Of a DNA stretch of 64,000 nt, positions 1-11,595 are shown piece by piece. Each line of letters begins with the position of its first letter. Within the stretch, counting starts at the first letter, position 1. The position numbers were made by a program, and so were the translations under genes. The DNA is from Begonia masoniana (Eukaryota > Streptophyta > Magnoliopsida > Cucurbitales > Begoniaceae): contig CM039509.1 of NCBI GenBank assembly GCA_022432975.1, positions 19,729,760 through 19,793,759 of the forward strand. Reading direction: 5' to 3'. The notes under the pieces are model-generated. The model did not search any database and had not been told where the DNA came from. It saw nothing but the letters and a program-made list of their open reading frames with translations.

Positions 1-158
1 CTTAAATGCATTATCCACTTTCAAATTTGCCAATTACCCTTATGCCCTTACTTACTCATTCTTCAACCTAACCTACATTATACTAAAGTTTCATTCATCG
101 ATTATACCTAATAGATTTATCTGTTATTTTAAATTCTTAAATAAATTCGAGTGGTACA
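1..158 (-). mobile_element. Element A 3' LTR (partial, cut by window edge)
   Basis: These bases match 6721-6879 almost base for base, so they are the U3 start of the left LTR of a minus-strand element. The LTR edge is the GTGGTACA at 151-158, where the partner LTR has GGTGTTACA. The rest of this LTR lies outside the window, so its TSD cannot be checked. Confidence 0.9.
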
Positions 159-175
159 ATCTACCCTCCTTAAAA
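159..175 (-). other. Element A polypurine tract
   Basis: Read on the minus strand, this is an A/G-rich stretch (TTTTAAGGAGGGTAGAT) directly before the 3' LTR. Elements E and K have a similar tract (ATTAAGGAGGGAAGGA) in the same position. It would prime plus-strand DNA synthesis. Confidence 0.8.
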
Positions 176-2314
176 GAATTTTGTCCTCAAAATTCGGTAC
201 CTGAACAATTCTGGATGTTGGTTTAACATGTCTTGCTGGCGTTCCCAAGTTGCCTCCTCTGTATCCTGATTGCGCCATAAGACTTTCACCAATGGGACTT
301 CTTTGTTGCGTAGTATCTTTACTGCAAAATCCAGAATCTTTACTGGCTTCTCTTCGTAGGTAAGTGTAGGTTGAATTTCAATGCTCTGCTGTTCCACAAC
401 TTGGGACGGATCCCGCACACACTTCTTCAACATAGAGACATGGAACACGTCATGTATTCCTCCCATAGAAGCTGGTAGCTGTAAATGATAGGCTGCCTTC
501 CCAATCCTTTTCAGAATTGAGAAAGGACCAACAAATCTAGGATTCAGTTTGCCTCTCTTACCAAATCTCACAACTCCTTTGAATGGTGATACCTTAAGAA
601 AAACTTCATCGCCTACATCAAACTCTAATTCTCTGCGTCTTCTGTCAGCATAGCTCTTCTGTCGGCTTTGAGCTGTTAAGATCCTCTGACGGATGAGGGC
701 AACCTTCTCAATAGTCTGCTGCACGATGTCAGGACCAAGCAACTGTGCTTTACCAACTTCGTCCCAATACAAAGGTGATCTGCATTTTCGTCCATACAAT
801 GCTTCATATGGTGCCATTCCTATTGTTGCTTGAAAACTGTTGTTATAAGAAAATTCCACCAAGGGCAAATACTTGCTCCAAGAACCTTGAAAATCCAAAA
901 CACATGCCCGGAGCATATCCTCTAATGTTTGAATGGTTCTTTCCGATTGTCCGTCTGTTTGAGGGTGAAAGGCTGTACTGAAGTTTAGCTGTGTGCCCAT
1001 GGCTTTATGTAAACTCTTCCAAAATTTGGATGTGAATCTAGAGTCTCGGTCCGAAACTATAGTAGCTGGAACTCCATGTAGTCGCACAACCTCATGCACA
1101 TACAATTCGGCTAGCTGATCCATAGAGTAAGTCATCTTGATGGGTAAGAAATGGGCTGATTTGGTTAATCGATCAACTATCACCCAAATTGCATCGTGTC
1201 CTTTTACAGTCCTGGGTAATCCTACAACAAAGTCCATGGTTATCTGCTCCCATTTCCATTCAGGAAGTGGCAATGGCTGCAACATCCCTGCAGGCCTCTG
1301 ATGTTCAGCCTTAACTTGTTGGCAGATCAAACATGATCCTACATGCTCAGCTACACTTCTCTTCAAACCAGGCCACCAATAAGTTTGCTTAAGATCTCTG
1401 TACATCTTTGTACTTCCAGGATGAACGGAGAACCTAGAAGAATGAGCTTCAGACAGGATTTCGTCACGAAGTTCTTTATTGGCTGGTACGAAATATCTAT
1501 TCCTGAACTTAAGTATTCCATCATCAGTATAATTGAAGTCCAAATTGTCCATAGAATCCATGCTCGACTTGAACTTTTTACACTCCTCATCAATGTCCTG
1601 GGTTTCTTTTATCTTTTCTAGAATGGTAGGTTTCAAAGTGATGGCAGAAAGCATAGCTGCTACATTGGACACAGTTTCTAGGTTAAACTTATGAAATTCA
1701 GTCTCTAAGGCCACCGGTATATCCAGAATCAAAGCTGAGGCTGACGGTATTACTCTACTTAATGCATCAGCCACCACATTGGCCTTACCAGGGTGGTATT
1801 TAATCTCAAAATCGTAGTCTTTAACAAACTCCAACCATCTACGTTGTCTCATGTTTAATTCCTTTTGTGTGAAAATATACTTCAGACTCTTATGATCTGA
1901 AAATATTTCACAGGTCTGCCCAAACAAGTAATGTCTCCAAATTTTTAATGCAAAAACCACCGCAGCTAATTCTAAGTCATGCGTAGGATAATTCTTCTCA
2001 TGCACCTTTAATTGCCTAGAAGCATAAGCTATGACCTTACCATCTTGCATCAAAACACAACCAAGTCCAACTTTGGAAGCATCGCAATAAATACTAAACT
2101 TACCATTTTCGACAGGAAGGGTTAGTATTGGTGCATTAGTCAATTTCTGCTTTAAGGTTTTGAAACTGAACTCACACTCCTCAGTCCATGCATACTTTAT
2201 GTTCTTCCTAGTTAAACAAGTGAGGGGTGTTGCAACCTTTGAGAATCCTTCAATAAACTTCCTGTAATACCCTGCTAACCCGAGAAAACTCCTAATATCA
2301 GAAGCATTCTTTGG
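170..2314 (-). pseudogene. Element A pol, 3' part: end of RT, RNase H, integrase, chromodomain
   Basis: This is one long open frame, continuous with the RT part except for the in-frame stop at 2315-2317. In order it shows: the RT tail; RNase H with CDAS near 2083 and the [12 protein letters not shown] block near 1970; an HHCC zinc finger ending in [12 protein letters not shown] near 1320; the integrase core with [16 protein letters not shown] and [10 protein letters not shown]; a GPF.ILKRIG block; and a C-terminal chromodomain ([12 protein letters not shown] ... EEATWE) that ends just before the PPT. The frame from 2143 to 170 has 657 codons and looks well preserved. The chromodomain and domain order point to a Tekay/Del-like chromovirus. 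The stop upstream means it cannot be made as part of a full polyprotein. Confidence 0.93.
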
Positions 2315-2905
2315 TTAAGGCCAGTCCTTGACTGCTTGAACCTTGGCTGGATCAACGGATATTCCGTCACCCGAGATCACATGACCCAAAAAGTGAATTC
2401 TGTCCAACCAAAATTCACACTTGGAAAACTTGGCGAAAAGCTGATGCCGTTTCAATGTTTCTAGTACTAAGGTTAAATGCCTTACATGGTCATCCTTATT
2501 TCGTGAATAAATCAAGATATCATCAATGAATACAATGACAAACTTATCTAAAAACTCGTGAAACACTCTATTCATAAGATCCATGAAAGCTGCTGGTGCA
2601 TTTGTCAAACCAAAGGACATAACCAAAAATTCGTAATGTCCATATCTCGTACGAAAGGCAGTCTTTGGTATATCCTCAGACTTAACCTTCAATTGGTAGT
2701 ACCCCGATCTTAAGTCAATCTTAGAGAAAACTCGTGCACCTTGAAGTTGGTCAAACAAATCATCGATCCTAGGTAATGGGTACTTATTCTTGATGGTTAA
2801 CTTATTTAATTCTCAGTAGTCAATGCACATACGCATTGATCCATCCTTTTTCTTAACAAAGAGAACTGGTGCATCCCACGGCGAATAACTCGGTCGTATG
2901 AACCC
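2315..2905 (-). pseudogene. Element A pol, reverse transcriptase part
   Basis: This is the RT palm and fingers, in the same frame as the downstream RNase H-integrase frame. The catalytic FIDD box is encoded near 2520-2531, and the [12 protein letters not shown] block near 2590-2620. Two in-frame stops break it: TGA at 2813-2815, where relatives have an Arg codon, and TAA at 2315-2317, where relatives have Gln. Both are explained by C-to-T change on the sense strand. A one-base change in a T6 tract at 2906-2911 separates it from the upstream gag-protease frame. Confidence 0.92.
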
Positions 2906-4679
2906 TTTTTTCCATCAGTTCCTCTAACTGTTTCTTTAACTCCTTGAGTTCTGCTGGCGCTAATCGGTATGGATTCTTGGATACAGGTTCCGCACCAGGA
3001 TAAACATCTACTACAAATTCAATCTCCCTATCAGGTGGTAAACCCGGCAGGTCATCAAGGAAAACTTCAGGGAAATCTTGAGCTACCAGAACATCTTGGA
3101 GGCTCAATTCTCCCACCAGTTTTGTGTCCAAAACACTGGCCAGAAAGCATGAATACTCACTGCATAAGGAAGATCTAGCACTAAAAGCGGCTAAAACAGA
3201 CATCCTCTTATCTTTCTTCGAGGCTTGGAAAGTGTGTCTTAAACCACCAGGGGGTTGAAAACTAACTAAGCCAGTTCTACAATCTATTGTAGCATAGTGC
3301 TTAAACAACCAATCCATTCCTAAGATTACATCAAATCCCATGATCTCTAAAATAATGAGATCAGCAGGTAGGTTCTTACCTTCTACTGTCACTACACTAT
3401 TAAGCAGCATACGACTAGAGCGCATGCGTTCGCCAGAAGGTAAAGCAACATTAAACATATGCTCAGAAAGTGAAGGCTCAACGTCTAATTTATCAGCAAA
3501 TGCAGACGCTATGAAGGAATGTGTTGCACCTGAATCTATTAAAGTAAAATCAGGCATAAAATTGACTAGTATGGTACCTGACACAACAGCAGGCTGATCT
3601 TCATCACCCGATTCTACCATGGAGAATATTCTTGGCTTAACATTCACCGGGCCATTCTTCAGAGTTGGACAATCCCTACTCATGTGGCCAACTTTATTAC
3701 AATTATAACAACGAAGGACTCTGGGCTTTGGGCAATCCTTAAGCAGATGCCCGGTCTCCTCACAGTTGAAACATTTCCCCGCGCTAATTCTACACTCTCC
3801 CGGGTGAAACCTTGAACAATTTGGGCATTGGGGGAACTTCTTGGTATCTGGTGTCTTCTTCTCCTTTCCTTGACTGCCCTGGCTCTCACCAGGCCTCTTC
3901 GTTCCCCTGTGATGGTGTGGCTTGGTGAACTTTCGAGGAGCCGCACTAAACCCAGCACACTTCATCTCTGCCTCCATCACTTCTAATGCCGTGGACACTA
4001 CTTCACTGTAGGACAATCCTTTTATACCCGAGAACTTGACTCCTCTATAAATCTCAGGTTTCAGCCCATGCACAAATTGGAACACTTTATCCTCATCTCT
4101 GCGTGCGAGGTGTCCGGCAAACCTTGATAGGGATTCAAACTGTCTGCTGTAATCAGCTACGGTCCCTGTCTGTTTCAAGTTCATGAACTCCAACTTCTTT
4201 GTGGTCTGTACAGTACTGTTAAAATACTTCTCATAGAAAATCTCCTTAAATTGCATCCAAGTCATCGTAAGAACATCATGGGTGGTCTCCATCGTTTCCC
4301 ACCAAAGTTGAGCATCACCGGCAAGGTGGAAGGTTGCCAAAGTGACCTTTTCTCCTTCTCCCACATTTGCACACCTAAACATGCTTTCTATCTTTTTCAA
4401 CCATTCCTCGGCCACAATTGGATTGGCTGAATTTCCATCAAAAGTGGGTGGTCGCAACCTCCTAAACCTCTCTCCTGCCTGTTCATTGTTGGAACACGAG
4501 TTGGCACTCCCTTGTACCTCTCGGTTCAGTAGCAGTCCCAACTGATCGGACTGCTGGCGCATCATATCAGATTGCTAACGTACTAAGTCTGTCAGCTGCC
4601 TGATCACACCAGAATTCTCAGTACTTTCCGGGTTTGGTGTCCCCCTCTGTACTCTCGGTCTACCTGGTCGTCTAGACAT
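2906..4679 (-). pseudogene. Element A gag-protease and start of RT
   Basis: The likely start is the ATG at 4677-4679, which opens a basic N-terminus (SRRPGRPR). A TAG at 4575-4577, where a Gln codon is expected, interrupts it. The frame then runs on through the gag core (RRLRPPTFDG, AEEWLKKIESMF, LWWE, FYEKYF). Two CX2CX4HX4C zinc knuckles follow, near 3730-3772 and 3669-3710. The aspartic protease shows DSGATHSF near 3520-3540. The linker [15 protein letters not shown] leads into RT. The frame fails at the T6 tract (2906-2911), after which about 17 unrelated residues follow to a stop at 2853. Gag and pol would otherwise be a single reading frame, as in other plant chromoviruses. Confidence 0.92.
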
Positions 4680-4691
4680 TTTACTATATCC

Positions 4692-4751
4692 CTGTAAAAG
4701 GTTAACTATTCTCATAAATATCTAATAACTAAAACTAACATAAACACTTAC
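4692..4751 (-). other. Candidate leader intron between PBS and gag, element A
   Basis: On the minus strand there is a donor GTAAGT (4751-4746) and an acceptor TTTTACAG (ending at 4692), 60 nt apart, 12 nt before the gag ATG. Elements H, K and M have the same arrangement, with CAACT or CAATT before the donor. Splicing is inferred from sequence only. Confidence 0.5.
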
Positions 4752-4819
4752 AGTTGTTGGAGTACTTCCGTGCAACGATCAGTACTGTTGAGTAATTCTT
4801 TGAACGGTTTAACCAAATG

Positions 4820-4831
4820 GCTCTGATACCA
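4820..4831 (-). other. Element A primer binding site (tRNA-iMet type)
   Basis: The minus strand reads TGGTATCAGAGC, the complement of the 3' end of plant initiator tRNA-Met. It lies three bases inside the 5' LTR end at 4835. Confidence 0.95.
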
Positions 4832-5094
4832 ACTTGTAACGCCCCGAGTTATCTGAACCCGGTTTGCTACTCATAACGCTGAACCGAACCATGACGTCTT
4901 GATGCTAAATTTAAAATTTCACTCGACAGCCAAAATTTGACTTTTTCTAAAATTTCAAAATATTTAAAACCTGCAGCGGAAATAATTCTAAACAACAATG
5001 TAGTAAATCAAAACTATAAATCATGGTTTGAAATGTTAAGAGATAATCGGCAGTTTGGAATTAAAGTTTAAAACTGTGGAATACTAGGAAAAAA

Positions 5095-5475
5095 AATCGC
5101 GGAAGTCTAACGTATCTGCCGATGAGCAAGGCCAACGGAAGAAGCAGAAAAAGAAAACAAAAGGCTTCTACCGATGACGTGTACAAACAACGCGATACCA
5201 TCTGCCGATAACGTCGACGCAACACCATCTGCCGATGTGCAAGGCCAACAGAAGGAGCAGAAAAAGAAAACAAAAGGCTTCTACCGATGACGTGTACAAA
5301 CAACGCGATACCATCTGCCGATGTAGTCAACATAACTTCATCTGCCGATGAAGTCAACATAACTTCATACACAACTTCATCTGCCGATGAAGTCAACATA
5401 ACTTCATACACAACTTCATCTGCCGATAGATAACTCAACCATGACTCAACATCTACCGATAGACATCATCTACCG
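5095..5475 (-). repeat. Minisatellite with hairpin units in LTR A
   Basis: Two long units containing GATGACGTGTACAAAC (around 5165-5200 and 5275-5310) are followed by three close copies of ACTTCATCTGCCGATGAAGT. That motif is itself an inverted repeat: arms ACTTCATC and GATGAAGT, loop TGCC. The array ends with CTACCGATAGA units. Confidence 0.8.
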
Positions 5476-5856
5476 ATAGAGAACAAAACGACATCTCACC
5501 AACTCCTCGTTATAAAACACTACTCCAACTACAGAAAAGGATTTACTTACTCTACTGAATCATTCAAAAACGACTTAACCATTGCATTACTCAAAATTCA
5601 GTAAAAACAATGTTTTCAAAATCCAAAAGAATACCAATATCAGAAGATTCTTAAAATGTATTCAAAACTTTGAGACCACTACTGTCATAAAATTTTTTAG
5701 AAAAACATCTATACTGAACTAGTCACTCTCAACTCAACACCTGCAGCCATGAATTAAACCGCCTCAACAGATGACCAAACCGATGCCTGAAAATGCTCCT
5801 CCAACCAGCCTAGTCCTCATGTTGGTCGGTAAACATACCTTCAGTAACTTCTTCAC

Positions 5857-6340
5857 CTACATCACAAAACTCATCTATTAGCCTAATACTAAGCAAGTAA
5901 AGCAATGAATGAAATGAATTACTGAAACATAAATCTCCTAGACATGCTGTTTCTACTTTCTCCTCTCTGTTGTATTCATAATCGTGCTCTGTTGATCCCT
6001 CTGTACGATGGGAGAGTGGATCAGTCATCCCCCAAAGCATACATCCTCTGATCTCAATTAAGGGGCGGATTAGTTCCCTTAACAATTAGCTGGTCTGATC
6101 CCCCTGTAGGATTGGGAGGTGGATCACTTTTCCCAAAACCTCAATCCTCTGTTCTCAGTTAAGGGGCGGATTAATCCCCCTTAACAGTTGTTCTGATCAT
6201 CCTGCTCACACTCAGCATGAAAATACATTTTCGTAGTCTTTCAAAACATGATGCATGACAACTGGAATTAAACATACAAACATACATAAACCCTACTGTT
6301 TTGTGATGTAGGCCCGAAGGCACAAACAAACTCTACTTAC
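5857..6340 (-). other. Candidate stem-closed intron in LTR A
   Basis: The donor is CCAG|GTAAGT (minus, at 6340) and the acceptor GATGTAG|GTGAAG (ending at 5857), 484 nt apart. The donor-side arm CCTACATCACAAAA (6312-6299) is fully complementary to the arm that contains the acceptor (5869-5856). The arms differ from those of other families at matching positions on both sides. Confidence 0.5.
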
Positions 6341-6879
6341 CTGGCTCCCTGGAAGTCGCTCGGCTAAATGCTACTTTCGAAGCTCGCTCACCTAAAATCA
6401 TAATAGTACATATATCAAACTTTTATTAAACTTCACAGAATCATTACAGGAGTTTGAGGAAACCAAACTTGAAACCCCACAACTCGGGTATTCTCATTAG
6501 TCACACAGCCCGAACCTACTCTAAATCACAGCATTCCTCGAAACTTCTCACATTGTACTCCCTCAGCTATCTAACTACTAAAATCGCAAGAAAACAAGGA
6601 GGGCTTACCTAGGTTGAAGGAGAATCGGGCAGGAGAATCGCCTAGAGATTTCTGCCGATCGAGCTGAAGACCGAAAGGGAAAGAAAATAAGTAGTGGTGG
6701 CGGCTACCCTAAACCTCTTGCCTTAAATACATTATCCACTTTCAAATTTGCCAATTACCCTTATGCCCTTACTTACTCATTCTTCAACCTAACCTACATT
6801 ATACTAAAGTTTCATTCATTGATTATACCTAATAGATTTATCTGTTATTTTAAATTCTTAAATAAAGTCGGGTGTTACA

Positions 6880-8268
6880 ATCTTGGTGAGCGAGACTCAT
6901 ATGGATACGCATCTTGGGGAGCGAGACTTAGATGTGTAATAGGTGATTAGATTAGGCCCTCTTAGGGAGCGAGACTCAACGGGTCAGGCCCATCTTGGCG
7001 AGCGAGACTCAGATGGATACGCATCTTGGGGAGCGAGACTCAGATGTGTAGTAGGTGATTAAGATACTGCTATTTTGGGAACTAGACTCATAAATGTGTT
7101 AGGATTTTGTGTGAAATTGTGTGTGTATGTTTATATTTGTTATTCCCTACTTGCTAAGCGTAAGCTTACGTGTGTGTGTGTGTGTGTGTGTTCTATGGTG
7201 TAGGTAATGGCGCGGTTACAGGTGAGCCTAGTGCATGAGCCAAGACTTAGAGGCAGTCGGGGAAGTATGGAGCGTGCCGGTGCAGTCAGTTGTCGGGGCG
7301 TCTTGACCACTGTCTTCCTCGGGTTTGTGGGCGGTTACTATTTTGGTATGTAGATAGTTGGTGGGTACTCTAAATGATTTAAATTGTAAAGGTTTGGTTT
7401 TGAGTATATTTCGGAAAAGTGAAGTATTTTTGGTACATTTTGGTACATGGGTTTTACAAATGTTTTCATAATTATTTTGACGGCTTACGAGTCACTTGTG
7501 TTGATGGATAGTGGTCGTACATATTGTGGGTTGAAATTATATATTTTCCGGTTTTAAATCGCAGGTTTTGGTTTATCGGAGTTTAGGCGTTATGCCATCC
7601 ATTTTGATTTTAAAACAAACGACGTCGGGTTTAAGTTAGCTATTTTTATTAATATCTGTTTTAAGTCAGTTTTCAAAAATATTTATGGGATTGGAAAAGA
7701 CGAGTGTCGGGGAGGTATGGTTAAAGTTTTGTGATTTTTGGAGGTGTTCGGGGTGGAGAAGTATGAGAAAAAGTGAGGAAAGCTTAAAACGGGCATTTTT
7801 AAGGGTTTTTGGTTGTGAAAAACCCGAGCGGGCCCGATCGATCAGGCCCGGGGCGCGACCGATCGTGGTAGGGATGTTTTTGGGTGAAAATTGCCCGAGC
7901 GTGCTCGATCAATCGGGCTAAAATCGCGATCGATCGCGGCTGGGCACGTACGGGGAGCGCCCAGCGTGCAGCGCGCAGGCGCGCGTGTGCACAGCGCGCA
8001 GGCACACGCACATAGCGTGCCCAGCGCCCACTTGAGCCAAAATTTTAATTTTTTTAAAGTTTTCCCTATTTCTACAATGTTTAGACCCTATATTTTCCGA
8101 TGTATTTTAAACGTATTTTGGGCCTGTTTTTCAATAAATTTTGAGGGTTTGAAAAACCCAAAAACTGAGTCGAAAACTTTACGAGAATGATTTTAAACGA
8201 TGTTTTAAACACGGGTTTGGTTTGAAATGTGACGCACCCCGAGCTCAGGGCGGGTTTGGGGTGTTACA
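6880..8268 (+). mobile_element. LTR fragment B (3' part; left end removed by element A)
   Basis: It ends with GTGACGCACCCCGAGC...GGGGTGTTACA, which is the reverse complement of the start of solo LTR 29099-31854, so it is the 3' end of a plus-strand LTR. It begins inside units of the kind CATCTTGGGGAGCGAGACTCAG, also present in the solo LTR at 38136-40680. It includes a TG repeat (7171-7191), a GGTGTAG|GT acceptor-like arm near 7195-7205, GATCGATC palindromes (7835-7945) and a GCGCGC-rich tract (7945-8030). Element A is inserted at its left edge. No gene was seen. Confidence 0.8.
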
Positions 8269-8540
8269 TTTTCCATTCACTTTATCTGATTACGTTTCAC
8301 GCTCACAATCAAACCATGCAATAAAACTTGTATTTTGCTTAATTGAAAACCATGATGCGTGTCAACGAATATGCAACACAAGACAACCCGAAACAATTAA
8401 CCGTTAACCCTACCGTTCTATGGTGTAATCCCGAAGGCGAAACGAATCCAAACCACTACTTACCTGATTGCTCGACTTTCAATTGCTTAATTCGTCAAAT
8501 AACTTTGCTAGCTTGATGACCTAAAATAGAGAAAACTTAA
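8269..8540 (-). mobile_element. LTR fragment C, first part
   Basis: It resembles the middle of LTRs such as 29099-31854 read on the minus strand. The conserved block TTCTATGGTGTA.TCCCGAAGGC...ACTTACCTG lies at 8418-8465. It is interrupted by solo LTR D after CTTAA and resumes at 11268. Confidence 0.75.
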
Positions 8541-9160
8541 TGTAACGCCCCCGAACCCACCCTGGCTCGGAGCGCTACTTTGCTAACCAATCCCACGGTA
8601 AATCATAATGAAAAATAAAACTCCCAAACATAAAAGAAACTTACACAGCTTAATTTAAAACTAAACTCCCGAAACTCTCTTACTTCATACCTAGCTGCCT
8701 AGACACATCAATTCCCTTACCCCTAACCTTTTAGCACCACGGCGTCCTTCCCAAAAATTTCGGCAAAGTAATGCCTGAAAATGGCGCCTCCAAAATGCTA
8801 GGTACCTGCACACAAACAAATTCCCAACCAGAATATTTTTCCTCAACTATCACTCAACAATCCTATATATAAAAACCTCCAAACAACAGTAAATAGGAAA
8901 CTATAAAATACTAGCATTCCTAACTAGCAAAAAATCACCCGACACATAGCTATCTCATAAGTGTCAACCAAAAACATTACGCATTTTCCAACAATTCCAC
9001 AAACAGACATTTACAATAATATTAAAATACAAAGCCCACACTCCCGAAGACCATGGTCGAGGCGCCCCGACAACTGCCTGCACCGGCATACAGCGTACAT
9101 CAACGACTGCGTCCCAATCCTAGCTTTTCTCATAGCTTTAACCTGTACTCCAGTCGTCAC

Positions 9161-10173
9161 CTACACCACATAACACACACACACACGTAAGCTTACGCTT
9201 AGCAAGTAGGGAGTAACAAATAATAACAAGAACAATGCACACACCATCCTATCCTAACACAACAACACAACACCACTTAACACGACAACTTAACACAACG
9301 ACACAACAGCACCCAATGCAACTCAACAAACTTACTCAACATAACACGACAACACACAGTGCAATCAACCTAACACATGCAGTTTCTATCACTCAGTTGT
9401 GCTTATTTATTGTTCGTTGCTTTAATCTTGCTTTAATCTTTCATAAGCCGTGTGGAACGAGTTGGCACACATCCCATAACCGTCTAGGATGGCAACACTC
9501 AGAACCACCATCCTTCATAGAGGTCCCCTCGGGGTGCTACACACCAGCACCTCAGCCCGACAAGGCACACTATTCAGGATTACATGTTTTAGCCGTTCAT
9601 CTCTCATAGAGTACCCCTCGGGGTGCTACTACCAACACCTCAGCCCGACAAGGCACCTATTCAAAATGCAATAAGTGTTTTAGCTGTCATCTCTATAGAG
9701 TACCCCTCGGGGTGCTACTACCAGCACCTCAGCCCGACAAGGCACCTATTCAAAATGCAATAAGTGTTTTAGCTGTCATCTCTCATAGAGTACCCCTCGA
9801 GGTGCTACTACCAGCACCTCAGCCCGACAAGGCACCTATTCAAAATGCAATAAGTGTTTTAGCTGTCATCTCTCATAGAGTACCCCTCGGGGTGGTACTA
9901 CCAGCACCTCAGCCGGACAAGGTACACTATTCGAGATGCATTTTTACAATTCACTTTATATGATTACGTTCATGCTCACAATGCCAATCAATGCCACTAA
10001 TCGTACCTAACGTGCTATACCATGATGCATGCTTCAAATATGCAATACGACGCGAAAACAACAACCCAACACAACACGAAATAAATAACCAACAACCCAA
10101 CACAACACGAAATAAATAACCCTACCGTTCTTGGTGTAGGCCCGAAGGCGAAGGAATAGCTACCACTACTTAC
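9161..10173 (-). other. Candidate stem-closed intron in solo LTR D
   Basis: The donor is CCAG|GTAAGTAGTGG (minus, at 10173) and the acceptor GTGGTGTAG|GTGACG (ending at 9161). The arms CCTACACCA (minus, from 10140) and TGGTGTAGG (minus, from 9168) are complementary over 9 bp. The interior holds the 90-bp minisatellite. Confidence 0.45.
9500..9945. repeat. 90-bp tandem repeat, about 5 copies
   Basis: The block CATAGAGTACCCCTCGGGG...CAGCACCTCAGCCCGACAAGG recurs at spacings of 89, 89, 90 and 90 bp (TAGAG at 9518, 9607, 9696, 9786, 9876). The first and last copies are more diverged. It lies inside the candidate intron of LTR D. Confidence 0.92.
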
Positions 10174-11267
10174 CTGGCGTCCTATCTCGCTGAGGCTACT
10201 CAGTTACCTGCCCACCTACGGCTCGACCTACGATAAATATTCAAACTTTATTAAAATTAAGCCCACATTCACAAATTACTCTCAATCTACTATTTCTAGT
10301 CTAATCCAACTAAAACCTAACTAAACGGGCCACTAATTTGGGTTCGGTAAAAACCGACCCAAAAATCAAACGCGCGTCACTTTTGCGTCGGATATCGGAA
10401 TCGAACGATTCCAGCGGCCACGTACTCCTCTAACAACCTATTTTAACCTGCCAAAAGGAATTTTAAAACAAACAACCGCAGCTAGGTCAAAATTGGCAAA
10501 ACCCGAATCTGCCCCTCACCCGGAAAATTCCCCTTTTCAATTTTCCATCAAATTCCACTTAATTCCTCACCAATCAACTATATCTAGCCTCAATTAACAT
10601 AATCTAACTAAAAATCTCATACTACAAGCAAAAACCCGAAATGCCCTAAAGAGGGCTTCACTGTATTTCGCCCAAATCGGGCTCATCACGGCCAGGCAAT
10701 CAAAACCGGACCAAGGGTCGGCAAACCCACGCTGGAAACGACCAAAAACCGCCGGTGATCGGAGCTCAATCGAGCTCGTCACTCGGCCACGAACAGAGCC
10801 GAAATCAGGGTAAAAATATCGACCCTTACCTGTCGGGTTGTGCACGGAGACAACCAACCCAGCACGTCGCCGTCGTCTGGCCGGGCCGAAGAACGCCGGA
10901 GATCGCGGCAGTGGCCGTCGGAGGGACGTCGCTCGTCTCTCCCTCTCCGTTTTCCTCTCCCCTGCTCTCACTGCCCGACTCGAGCGACAGAATGGTTTGA
11001 AAACCATTCTGTCGTTTGTTTTTATTTTTTATTTTTAATTAAATAATAATAATAATAATAATACTAATAATAAAACTAACCGTTAATTAATCCTCATTTA
11101 CCGTTTTTCCCTCCCATGCTTTCGACCATTACGAATTTCGTTAAATCTCGTTATTAAATTAACCTAACCCCCGACTTAATTTCAATAAAATTTATTCACT
11201 TTACTTTTCAATTAATTAAAACAACTATAAATCTCCAATAAAAAAAAAACCCGGGTGTTACACTTAA

Positions 11268-11595
11268 CTCAGTGAGCTACTAATAAACTCTAAAGGATTT
11301 TCTAACTAAAACTAAACAACACTTAAAACAAATTCACCCTCAAAGCCCTAAACCCGATATCTCTAAAAATCATCTAAACTAACATCATTAAGGGTTTAAT
11401 CTAACAATTAGGAAGGAAACCATCAAAGGGAACCCAATTTTCGAAATTCATTGTTAGGGTTTTTTAAACCCTAACCAAAATCAACTAAACCACCCTAAAA
11501 ACACTAAAAACCAACACCTAAATTTATTTCTTGCAAAACCCAACCAAGCCTTACCTTAAAACCATGCAAGAACTTGAAGAAAATGAGAAGACAAA
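11268..11595 (-). mobile_element. LTR fragment C, second part
   Basis: This continues fragment C past solo LTR D. It has the style of the 31000-31450 stretch of solo LTR 29099-31854, including CCCTAACC.AA, TTACCTT..AACC and CTTGAAGAAATGA blocks. It is cut by the left LTR of element E at 11596, and its continuation is not found on the other side of E. Confidence 0.7.

Larger units (their letters stand above)
4835..6879 (-). mobile_element. Element A 5' LTR (2045 bp)
   Basis: The LTR is bounded by TGTAAC (4835) and GTTACA (6879) and lies next to the PBS. Its right end matches the partial 3' LTR at 1-158. It holds a candidate intron (5857-6340) whose ends lie next to perfectly complementary 14-nt arms, CCTACATCACAAAA (5856-5869) and its reverse complement (6299-6312). 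Nearer the LTR 3' end (about 5095-5470) are tandem repeats containing TCTGCCGATG and TCTACCGATAG. No coding sequence was recognised here; the short frames inside are by-products of the repeats. Confidence 0.92.
8541..11262 (-). mobile_element. Solo LTR D (2722 bp)
   Basis: It begins TGTAACGCCCCCG and ends CCGGGTGTTACA, with the 5-bp TSD CTTAA on each side (8536-8540 and 11263-11267). There is no internal region, so this is a solo LTR left by LTR-LTR recombination. Orientation is minus, from the family-typical GGGGGCGTTACA end. It holds a 90-bp minisatellite, a candidate intron (9161-10173), a GC-rich leader (10740-11000), a 14-bp hairpin (about 10986-11015) and an AAT repeat (11041-11070). 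The open frames in the GC-rich part are not genes. Confidence 0.93.

Noticed and set aside
9235..9609. Thr/Asn/Gln-rich frame near 9.3 kb
   Set aside because: It is a translation of ACA/AAC-rich low-complexity DNA inside solo LTR D.
10594..11046. Overlapping open frames on both strands in a GC-rich block (also 13515-13974, 19450-19915, 38326-38618, 47022-47330, 52681-52989)
   Set aside because: They lie in the GC-rich leader part of LTRs, overlap each other in several frames, have Arg/Pro/Ser-rich composition and match no family. Their openness reflects base composition.
8541..11262. TGTAAC...GTTACA ends read as terminal inverted repeats of a DNA transposon
   Set aside because: The same ends flank LTRs with an adjacent PBS and PPT in A, E, H, K and M, and the target duplications are 5 bp. 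These are LTR termini.
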